A stretch of 12,374 bases of DNA from Woeseiaceae bacterium (lineage in GTDB: Bacteria; Pseudomonadota; Gammaproteobacteria; Steroidobacterales; Woeseiaceae). The stretch is from contig WTCH01000001.1 in the NCBI GenBank assembly GCA_013138675.1, positions 1 through 12,374 of the forward strand, written 5' to 3'. The notes beneath the pieces were generated by a model. It did not search any database and had not been told where the DNA came from. It saw only the letters and a program-made list of their open reading frames with translations. Numbering within the stretch: the stretch's first letter is position 1; each line of letters opens with the position of its first letter. Positions 7,001-12,374 of this stretch are shown piece after piece. A program made the position numbers and the translations under genes.

Positions 7001-8076
7001 AGGTTGCCGTCCTCGTCAATGACGATCAGCCCAATCGCGATAAGGCGTCGATGTAACGGAGAACCGAGATCGGCCGCAACCTCCATCCCCTTCCGGATGC
7101 GCCCGTAAAGATTCAATAGTGGTTCGCCGCGTTTCTTGTCGTTGACGATCTCACGATGAATATGACTCATGTGCGGTTCACTGTGCAGGGCCGCACGCCC
7201 AGCCAGTTGTCGAGTTGCAAGGCGGTCCACGTCCTCTGCGACGTCGCCATCCATGACGTCGCGAGAAATCGCACGCGCGAGTTTCTGTGACAGGTAGGGT
7301 TGCCCGACCGTCCAGAAGTAGATGCGATCCAGCGCGGCAGCCGTCTTTTTCGGCAGCAAATTAATTTCCGTCGCGAAAAGGTCGAGATCGGGCCGGGAGA
7401 AGTCGCCCAGTACCACGGGTTGCGTGACATTGAACGGCGATAGCTCGGGCTCGGCGATCAGGCTTAGTGGATCGCATTCACCCAGCAATACAAAGGTGAG
7501 ACGTGAAAACTCCGGATCCGTCGCTCGCGCATTGTGCGCTGCCCGAATGCTCGCCAGTAACTGGTCGGCAAATGACAACTGTCCGATGCACTGGATTTCG
7601 TCGACGAATATGACAATGCGTTCGTGCACATTGCGCAATACGATTTCCGAGTAGAACTCGACCAGCCGTTGCCGATTTCTCAGGATCGACTTGTCCTGCC
7701 ACCAGGTCTGCAGGTCAACTCGAATTCGTAACTGCCGCAAGAGCCGATACGCGACGCTGTAGTACCAGCGACCCGCGTCCGATCCGGCATCACGAACACC
7801 GATCTGCTCGAGATCGAGAATGGCGACCTTGAAGCCGTTGTTCTCGAGTCGCGCTGTGGTTGCCGCGACCAGGCTTGACTTGCCGCTGCGATCCGGCGCG
7901 ATGATATGCGCGTAACGACCGGATACTACGGTCTCATACAACACATCATCGGCACCACGACGCACGTACCCGGCACGAACAGCGTGCAGCGGAGTACCGA
8001 CGCTGAAGAACTCGCCCGTAGTATCCAGCCTGCCACGCTCGGTGCCAGGCGATTGTTCGTCCGAATTACTGCTCAT
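4045..8076 (-). CDS. AAA-like ATPase, membrane segment, P domain and WD40-like propeller protein
   Basis: This encodes 1343 residues. Residues about 20-245 match the AAA-like domain of the AAA_35 type: FFSVG near 24, a Walker A-like APDRSGKSSL near 61, a WW pair near 126, and Walker B IVIFVDEIQ near 155. A helical region follows to about 380. One strongly hydrophobic segment (about 386-405) then has Arg/His on its N-terminal side, predicting ATPase inside and the rest in the periplasm. Residues about 410-540 are helical and Ala-rich. About 578-690 is a proprotein-convertase P domain, with ISHARATDLRIKVIAPSG and LNGTWSLSVRDEE...GWNLNL. From about 705 to 1310 there are some eleven WD40-like units, the clearest being GHNAEVRRIEVSPDG...WNIDDG near 1056-1090, enough for two propellers. 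No protease, kinase, TIR or nuclease motif is seen. The start is ATG at 8076; a TTG one codon upstream is possible. The gene overlaps the MFS gene's 3' end by 36 bp and is divergent from the small gene at 8188. Its function is unknown; signalling or scaffolding is inferred. Confidence 0.85.
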   Translation of the reverse strand: MSSNSDEQSPGTERGRLDTTGEFFSVGTPLHAVRAGYVRRGADDVLYETVVSGRYAHIIAPDRSGKSSLVAATTARLENNGFKVAILDLEQIGVRDAGSDAGRWYYSVAYRLLRQLRIRVDLQTWWQDKSILRNRQRLVEFYSEIVLRNVHERIVIFVDEIQCIGQLSFADQLLASIRAAHNARATDPEFSRLTFVLLGECDPLSLIAEPELSPFNVTQPVVLGDFSRPDLDLFATEINLLPKKTAAALDRIYFWTVGQPYLSQKLARAISRDVMDGDVAEDVDRLATRQLAGRAALHSEPHMSHIHREIVNDKKRGEPLLNLYGRIRKGMEVAADLGSPLHRRLIAIGLIVIDEDGNLAVRNRLYGAVFTARWANENLPTHWRTPAIAAAAILAILAVPFWYTQLLPRSYVNILTSDTVELQLAQDAYVNMRSFPGHVEAADNLFRGFLQNRAAAAGSSEEITAVAELADALPDAGRLPHELLAGYWDARTREARREERRDDALLASLEALVLSTPQRRKSSAMLVADDYPLLLASLTDEGRGNIVFDPDNLLLTEARAAEVTQWSLEPQGLQQRENWAITALEVSPLVRRVIVDREGAVSRIGLTINISHARATDLRIKVIAPSGRAVEVDLGVARASANEDLRVSAAQLRELVGEPLNGTWSLSVRDEELGVAGRLVGWNLNLNSQGLIEDFQRGLNISDPAERETDNVWFSADGRFAVARSVQSDSARVWDLAFAKPVRAVAVNELEKLIGLSTGARLLVTATQDTVNLWDTTTGRQNATLAVGAASATSMLTDDGAHLFVQRRSDGDTTLELWSLESASVVAKLDIAGTPALVSMDSSGQRIAVADYDRAVRIWDFRDGSLIVQIDLSAQPSEISLAAGGGLLGAVFGGEGVSLWRIDRPADPLLEEFAAGRWQLEFSPSGTRVLVGRPGRGFQVYETEQGRLLGPPLGSGAAQDRDSLLAFSADEQIVVTGGASAIARFWRAPALPALNETDNSSLPQSIWAPSGDAVAVATPDATHIVIGDQNGNVHVLPADAGREGLVNRAQELSFYGHNAEVRRIEVSPDGRLAASSADDGTLRVWNIDDGLPEQFIVNIPGAPVERLVFEPGGTLIGILNDTSAAIVDTKSGGIVARFELGERHIGFAFADSDHLYLGSVSGALRVITRDTSGGWSLQSLWQGDAAIRWLEASSQSRFLVLVDENNLAQQFSLVEGRIGDQTLQLPGAVDEVAFTPGGLRVLFRTTNWVHRASTSAMGLIWLDAILAPKALAHTRMVFGDPQKDEAAALGNRFYLPVAGDGFPRLAELNFTASQGTALFGKKDQLLDEWREKLAVVATQSPDE

Positions 8077-8149
8077 CAATGATCCAGGTGCACCACGCCG
8101 ATGTATTCTCCCACAATGGCTGAATCACAGCCTCTCAAAAAGGACCTGT

Positions 8150-8179
8150 TTGGCGAAATCCGGCTGTGCTCGCTATACT
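8150..8179 (+). promoter_or_regulatory. Likely promoter of the small hypothetical gene
   Basis: TTGGCG at 8150-8155 and TATACT at 8174-8179 are separated by 18 bp. This resembles a sigma-70 promoter. Transcription would begin at about 8186, within a few bases of the ATG at 8188, giving an almost leaderless message. If real, it rules out the earlier in-frame ATGs at 8101 and 8116. Confidence 0.45.
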
Positions 8180-8187
8180 CCCGCGCC

Positions 8188-8436
8188 ATGGATTACTGCC
8201 ACCAGCACAATCTCGTCGATCCGGCATCAGCCGGTGCCGAGCGACCGTATGGGATTCGTGTGACCCTGCCTGCCGGCGACACAATGCGAAAAATCCTTGG
8301 CGAAAGCTGGGAAAAATTGCACTGGTACCCGAGCGAGGAAGAGCGGAATTCCGCCTTCGAACACATGGCGATACGCCACGGCTACTACCGCGACAGCGAT
8401 ACGCCGACGCAGATACTGGAGAAAATCGTACGCTGA
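8188..8436 (+). CDS. Small hypothetical protein
   Basis: This encodes 82 residues from the ATG at 8188. The same frame is open further upstream, so ATGs at 8116 (106 residues) and 8101 (111 residues) are alternatives. I prefer 8188 because a promoter-like TTGGCG-18 bp-TATACT sits inside the upstream extension and the protein-like part begins there. The body reads YGIRVTLPAGD...MRKILGESWEKLHWYPSEEERNSAFEHMA, then a stretch ending in TPTQILEKIVR. It is a compact, soluble-looking mixed alpha/beta protein with no signal peptide or membrane segment. The pattern of aromatic and charged residues (W.KLHWY...EER..AFEHMA.RH.YYR) looks conserved, but I do not recognise a named family or function. It is divergent from the large ATPase gene across about 110 bp and convergent with the phospholipase gene, 31 bp away. 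None of the candidate starts has a convincing Shine-Dalgarno. Confidence 0.65.
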   Translation: MDYCHQHNLVDPASAGAERPYGIRVTLPAGDTMRKILGESWEKLHWYPSEEERNSAFEHMAIRHGYYRDSDTPTQILEKIVR

Positions 8437-8467
8437 CGATTCCCGCTGTTCGAGCTCGAGATCGCTG

Positions 8468-10681
8468 CTACCAACGCGGTGGCGCACCGAAGAAAAGGTA
8501 GTAATTGTTGCGACCACCCTCCCCGAAACCTGCTGCCAGGTAGACCGGCCCGATAAACGTGTCGAAGCCTGCGAACAGGCTGCCATTGACTTGTGCCGAG
8601 TCAAAACCGATATCCGAGCGTGTCTGCCAGGTATTGCCGATTTCGGCCGAGGCACCGAGGTAAATCGGTATTTCGAACAGGCCGCCTGTAGCTTCGCTGA
8701 CCTGGCGGAAATACATCAAACGCGCCATCGCCGCATGTGGCCCACTGATCTCACCGCGTTCCAGGCCCGAGAGACGCAGGAACCCACCCAGGGTAAACAG
8801 ATCCTGAATGCCATTTTTTGAATCGAGCGTGGTGGCATACAGGACACCAACATGCCAGCTGTTCTTGCCATGACTCCAGCTCCCTTCTACTTCAGTTTCG
8901 ACCGTATCGAATCGCTCATCGGCGCCAAGATCCGGGAGCGAGAGATTCCACTTGAGATCTGCTCGAATGCCACTTCTCGGAAATTGCGCATCATCGCGGG
9001 TGTCGAATCGCAGCCGCGTCAATACGCCACCGGTATCAAAATCGATCGTCGACAATGCCGGGTCACCGACTTTGACCCTGGCCTTGCCGGTGCCGCTATA
9101 GCCGCCGACCCGAATCTCGCCGATCGATCCAATATTCGTGCCGAGATCAAGACCGAGTTCTGACTCGGAGATGCGGTAGCGTGCAACGGTGTCTTCGCCG
9201 GAAAACGCGTTCAGATTCCGCTGCCGCAGTTCGATTCTGGGCGCGACGAACAAGCGTGAACCTTCAGTCAGAGGCTGATAGAACTCGGAGATCAGCAGCG
9301 GATCGGTGCCGATTTGCAGGTCTGTCTGCCATTCCGCACCGCGGGCGTTAATGCCGATTCTCGTTAGCCGGGTTCCGACATTGAATGAGGTTGATCCCTC
9401 GAAGTCGTTCGCCAGCGAAACTGCGAACTTCAGGATGTTCGGACCATAAGTTTTGCTACGAGCATTGAATTCGACGCCCGTCTGCCCGCCTTCCTCAATC
9501 AGCCTGTAACTGACCTGCTCGTGAATATTGAGCCCATACAGATCCTCGGCAGCATTTGCCAATTGAGTGGTGTCGATGGGATCGCCGGCCGCGATGTCCA
9601 GGTGTGATTCGAGCATCTCCGACGAATAGCGGCTATCGTCTGTGACACGCACAAATGCCAGTTCCGTGTCGATCGGCGCAGGCGTGCCGCGTTGTGCGAG
9701 ATGTTGTGCGAATTGCTCTTCATCGAGAGCGATATTTACAAGTCGTTGCGATACCGCGAGCGCCGCTTGTTCGCCCGGTCCTATCGTCGTTGGAGTATTT
9801 GCGAAATCGCCCGAATCGAAGGTGTCCAGTTCGGGCCGAATGAGGATGTCGTCGTCCGTTAGCAACTCGATCTGGCGCAGCGTGTCCTTGCGCATCAGGA
9901 TCGTTAGCATTTGTTCCGAGATCTTCACCGCCGAGCTTAGTTCTTCGACCGGGTAAAGCGGAAATTCCACATCGACAGCAATGATGATATCGACGTCCAT
10001 TGTGCGCATGACATCGACGGGCAGGTTCGTGGCAATGCCACCATCGATAAGCAGTTTTCCGTCCAACTCAGCAGGCGCGAAGATAGCAGGCACCGACATA
10101 CTGGCGCGAATCGACCGGGCGAGGTCCCCGCCAGCCATGACATGCGGCAGGCCCGTTCCGACGTCCGTCGCGACCGCTCTGAATGGAATCGGTAGCTCGT
10201 CGAAATTATCAATGTGCGACACATCAATCGTAAGTTCGCGAAGAACAAGGTCGAGCCGCTGACCTTGCACGACACCCATCGGCAGCAATAACTCCCTGTC
10301 ACGAACGCCCAATTCCAGTGTAATCGGGTAGCGCTCGTCGTCGAGTTTGCGGCGAAAGCTCAGGTGCTCGCGCGACGGCGTATCCGACATCGCGTCTGCC
10401 CAGTCGAGTGTCGTGATAATTTCCTCGAGTTCTGCGGGAGTCTTGCCGGACGCGTAAAGCCCGCCAATAATCGCGCCCATACTGGTACCTGCGATCGCGT
10501 CAACCGGCACCCGTTGTCGCTCGAGTTCCTTGAGCACACCAATGTGTGCCGCCCCACGGGCACCGCCACCACCCAGCACCAGGCCGATACGGGGCCGGTC
10601 CGCATACGAAGTGACAGTTGCCAGGACCAGCACTGTAGCGACAATGGCCTGGGAATATCGGGTCACGAAACTGGATTTCAT
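8468..10681 (-). CDS. Patatin-like phospholipase, type Vd autotransporter (PlpD-like)
   Basis: This encodes 737 residues. A signal peptide ends near Ala27 (TSYA). The patatin domain covers about 30-240 and has all expected elements: oxyanion-hole GGGGARG (37-43), nucleophile elbow GTSMG (Ser67), and DGG with catalytic Asp213. After a linker, residues about 340-407 fit a single POTRA domain. Residues about 410-737 fit a BamA/Omp85-type outer-membrane barrel with alternating amphipathic strands and a C-terminal aromatic residue (FFGAPPRW). This order matches Pseudomonas PlpD, the prototype of type Vd secretion: the barrel exports its own patatin passenger, a serine-aspartate dyad phospholipase, to the cell surface. 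Substrate and physiological role here are inferred; phospholipid hydrolysis is likely because the catalytic residues are intact. The start is ATG at 10681 with a weak GAG upstream. The gene is divergent from the TonB-dependent receptor. Confidence 0.92.
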   Translation of the reverse strand: MKSSFVTRYSQAIVATVLVLATVTSYADRPRIGLVLGGGGARGAAHIGVLKELERQRVPVDAIAGTSMGAIIGGLYASGKTPAELEEIITTLDWADAMSDTPSREHLSFRRKLDDERYPITLELGVRDRELLLPMGVVQGQRLDLVLRELTIDVSHIDNFDELPIPFRAVATDVGTGLPHVMAGGDLARSIRASMSVPAIFAPAELDGKLLIDGGIATNLPVDVMRTMDVDIIIAVDVEFPLYPVEELSSAVKISEQMLTILMRKDTLRQIELLTDDDILIRPELDTFDSGDFANTPTTIGPGEQAALAVSQRLVNIALDEEQFAQHLAQRGTPAPIDTELAFVRVTDDSRYSSEMLESHLDIAAGDPIDTTQLANAAEDLYGLNIHEQVSYRLIEEGGQTGVEFNARSKTYGPNILKFAVSLANDFEGSTSFNVGTRLTRIGINARGAEWQTDLQIGTDPLLISEFYQPLTEGSRLFVAPRIELRQRNLNAFSGEDTVARYRISESELGLDLGTNIGSIGEIRVGGYSGTGKARVKVGDPALSTIDFDTGGVLTRLRFDTRDDAQFPRSGIRADLKWNLSLPDLGADERFDTVETEVEGSWSHGKNSWHVGVLYATTLDSKNGIQDLFTLGGFLRLSGLERGEISGPHAAMARLMYFRQVSEATGGLFEIPIYLGASAEIGNTWQTRSDIGFDSAQVNGSLFAGFDTFIGPVYLAAGFGEGGRNNYYLFFGAPPRW

Positions 10682-10749
10682 CGGTAGCTCATTTGGTCAG
10701 GACGCGGTTCTCGCACCCTATTATAATGGCGCGCTGGCCGAGGGATTGC
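10682..10749. promoter_or_regulatory. Divergent promoter spacer with back-to-back -10 elements
   Basis: This 68-bp spacer lies between the phospholipase (-) and the receptor (+). ATTATAAT at 10720-10727 contains a perfect TATAAT on each strand: plus strand at 10722-10727 and minus strand at 10720-10725. Each is at a plausible distance from its gene (receptor start 23 bp, phospholipase start 39 bp). Neither has a good -35 at 16-18 bp; TTGGTC at 10693-10698 is too far (23 bp). No Fur-box-like GATAAT repeat array is visible. Confidence 0.45.
10740..10745 (+). promoter_or_regulatory. Ribosome binding site of the TonB-dependent receptor
   Basis: GAGGGA lies four bases upstream of the ATG at 10750. 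The spacing is short but the match to the Shine-Dalgarno core is good. It supports this ATG, which also begins a clean signal peptide. Confidence 0.55.
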
Positions 10750-12374
10750 ATGCAATTACGATATCGACAAGGTTGTGCGAGCGCATTTTTGCTGTTGGCA
10801 TTAGCACCTGTGGCCGCAGCCCAGGCGTCCTCAGATGAACCGATGACCGAACTCGTGGTCACGAGCCAGCGGCGCGAGCAGCCAAGGTTGCGGCACGCCG
10901 GCAACATCGACAGCATCGACTCCGAATCCCTGGTGGCCGTTCAGCACCATCACATTCACGAGCTGCTGACCAGGGTCTCCGGGGTTTGGCTCAGCCGCGG
11001 CAGCGGGCAGGAGCACCTGACTGCGATTCGCTCACCCGTGCTGACCGGCGCTGGTTCCTGCGGCGCATTCCTGTTCCTCGAAGACGGCATACCGATCAGG
11101 CCGGCCGGATTTTGCAATGTCAATTCCCTGTTCGAGGTCAATTCCGAGCAGGCGCAGTCGGTCGAGGTCATACGCGGACCTGGCAATGCCCTGTACGGCT
11201 CTAATGCCTTGCACGGCATCGTCAACGTCCTGATGCCAATACCTGGTCCCGAGCGCACGCCAAGCGCTTCTCTCGAGATAGGAGACAACGAATTCTATCG
11301 TGCGAAGGCCGACCTGCCGTTCAATGCGGAGTCACCCTGGCTTGCCTCACTGGTCTACGTCGATGATGGCGGATTCCGCGACGACTCCGGTTACCAGCAG
11401 GGCAAACTGCATGCAAAGCGTGACTGGGAACTCGCGAATGGCGCATTTGCGCTCGGTTTGACCGCAACCGATCTCGACCAGCAGACAGCGGGCTTCATTC
11501 TCGGCAAGGATGCCTACAAGGACCCTGCCGTCAATCGCAGCAACCCGAATCCCGAAGCGTATCGTAAGGCGTCTGCACAACGCCTCTATGGCCTATGGAA
11601 CACAACGCGCAATAGCGTTGACTTCGACCTGCGTCCCTTCCTGCGACACTCCGACATGGAGTTCCTGCAGCATTTCCTGCCGGGACAACCGCTCGAGGAA
11701 AATGGCCATGTCAGCGCCGGAATGCTGGCAACAGCGACGTTCGGTGACGCTCGACTTCGCACCATTGTCGGCATGGATGTCGAGTGGTCCGACATGTTTC
11801 TGAAGCAGACTCAGGACGAAGCAACCCCGGGGTCTCCATTTCTCATGGAGACGCGCCCGCAAGGAAAGCACTATGACTACGACGTCACGTCGGCGGGCGT
11901 GGCCGCGTATGTGCAAACAGACTGGGCCGTCGACGAACGACTGACGCTGGGTGCGGGTCTCCGTCTCGACTACCTTGCCTACGACTACAACAATCGCATG
12001 CTGACTGGAAACACGCGCGATGATGGCACGGCCTGCGGATTCGGTGGTTGCCTGTATTCGCGCCCTGCTGATCGCAGCGACAGTTTTCGCAATGTCGCTC
12101 CGAAATTGTCCTTGAACTATCAGTTCAGCGACTCCGGCAGTACGTATGCAAGCCTGGCGCGCGGGTTTCGCGCGCCGCAGACAACCGAACTGTACCGCCT
12201 GCAAAGCGGCCAGGAAATTGCAGATCTCAACTCCGAACGCATCGACGCACTCGAATTCGGTGTGCGCAGGATCAGCGACCGCCTGTCGCTCGACATCGGT
12301 TTCTTCGCGATGAAGAAACGCGACAGCGTGTATCGCGATGCCGACGGCTATAACGTCACCGGAGCTCGCAGCAA
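10750..12374 (+). CDS. TonB-dependent outer-membrane receptor, N-terminal part
   Basis: The frame is open without a stop from the ATG at 10750 to the right edge, giving 541 codons. A signal peptide (MQLRYRQGCA, then a Leu/Ala-rich core) ends near AAAQA at residue 26. A TonB-box-like TELVVTS follows at about 33-39. The plug domain covers about 45-165: ELLTRVSGVWLSRGSGQ near 71-87, FLFLEDGIPIRP near 107-118, and the strongly diagnostic VEVIRGPGNALYGSNALHG near 138-156. The rest is beta-barrel, including YASLARGFRAPQTTELYR and ERIDALEFGVR, typical late-barrel motifs. These receptors use TonB/ExbBD energy to import a ligand such as a siderophore, haem, vitamin B12 or oligosaccharide. The ligand cannot be read from this sequence. 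The plug has two Cys (104 and 122) and an outer loop has two more (429 and 434). Family members usually run to about 650-800 residues, so the C-terminal barrel strands lie beyond the window. Confidence 0.92.
   Translation, partial: MQLRYRQGCASAFLLLALAPVAAAQASSDEPMTELVVTSQRREQPRLRHAGNIDSIDSESLVAVQHHHIHELLTRVSGVWLSRGSGQEHLTAIRSPVLTGAGSCGAFLFLEDGIPIRPAGFCNVNSLFEVNSEQAQSVEVIRGPGNALYGSNALHGIVNVLMPIPGPERTPSASLEIGDNEFYRAKADLPFNAESPWLASLVYVDDGGFRDDSGYQQGKLHAKRDWELANGAFALGLTATDLDQQTAGFILGKDAYKDPAVNRSNPNPEAYRKASAQRLYGLWNTTRNSVDFDLRPFLRHSDMEFLQHFLPGQPLEENGHVSAGMLATATFGDARLRTIVGMDVEWSDMFLKQTQDEATPGSPFLMETRPQGKHYDYDVTSAGVAAYVQTDWAVDERLTLGAGLRLDYLAYDYNNRMLTGNTRDDGTACGFGGCLYSRPADRSDSFRNVAPKLSLNYQFSDSGSTYASLARGFRAPQTTELYRLQSGQEIADLNSERIDALEFGVRRISDRLSLDIGFFAMKKRDSVYRDADGYNVTGARS

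Noticed and set aside
4045..8076. Anti-phage STAND or TIR-type defence protein
   Set aside because: WD40 repeats fused to a P-loop ATPase recall defence sensors. However, no effector domain (TIR, nuclease, protease, caspase) is present and no other defence gene or mobile element lies in the window, so the call is not supported.
8437..8467. Palindrome TCGAGCTCGA at 8450-8459 as a bidirectional terminator
   Set aside because: The palindrome has no loop and no T-tract on either side. It is better explained as a chance restriction-like palindrome in the short convergent gap.
11593..12204. 203-codon minus-strand frame
   Set aside because: It is antisense to the TonB-dependent receptor, whose frame carries clear barrel motifs. 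The translation looks like a shadow and has no recognisable domain.

Overview
The window reads as chromosomal DNA of a Gram-negative proteobacterium. By protein style it is most likely a gammaproteobacterium: it has a SYLF protein, an MscS channel, an EexN-type lipoprotein, an LplT/PlsC fusion, a patatin type Vd autotransporter and a TonB-dependent receptor. Base composition is moderately GC-rich and even across the genes. I see no integrase, transposase, tRNA, rRNA, CRISPR array or insertion sequence. A marine benthic lineage such as Woeseiaceae is only a guess from protein style. Coding density is very high: no stretch without a gene exceeds about 150 bases.

Layout, left to right. Positions 1-350 hold the 3' end of a SYLF-domain protein (+). 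It is followed with no gap by an MscS-type mechanosensitive channel (+, 351-1448). Convergent to that is a small lipoprotein of the EexN family (-, 1455-2045). A divergent spacer of about 150 bp leads to a fusion of a lysophospholipid flippase-type MFS transporter with a PlsC-type acyltransferase (+, 2197-4080). The 3' end of that gene overlaps by 36 bp the 3' end of a very large opposing gene (-, 4045-8076). This large gene encodes an AAA-like ATPase domain, one membrane segment, a helical region, a proprotein-convertase P domain and a long WD40-like propeller region. Divergent from it is a small conserved-looking hypothetical gene (+, 8188-8436). Next comes a PlpD-like patatin phospholipase with POTRA and outer-membrane barrel (-, 8468-10681). 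The last gene is a TonB-dependent receptor (+, from 10750), which runs off the right edge and is divergent from the phospholipase across a 68-bp spacer.

Most of the genes act in the cell envelope: a channel, a lipoprotein, two outer-membrane proteins, a membrane-bound ATPase/propeller protein, and two enzymes of phospholipid turnover. Apart from the SYLF-mscS pair, neighbours are convergent or divergent, so this is a run of single-gene units and not one operon. The most unusual item is the 1343-residue ATPase-TM-P-domain-propeller protein. Its topology suggests a cytoplasmic ATPase coupled to a periplasmic sensing or scaffolding arm. Its function is unknown from sequence alone.
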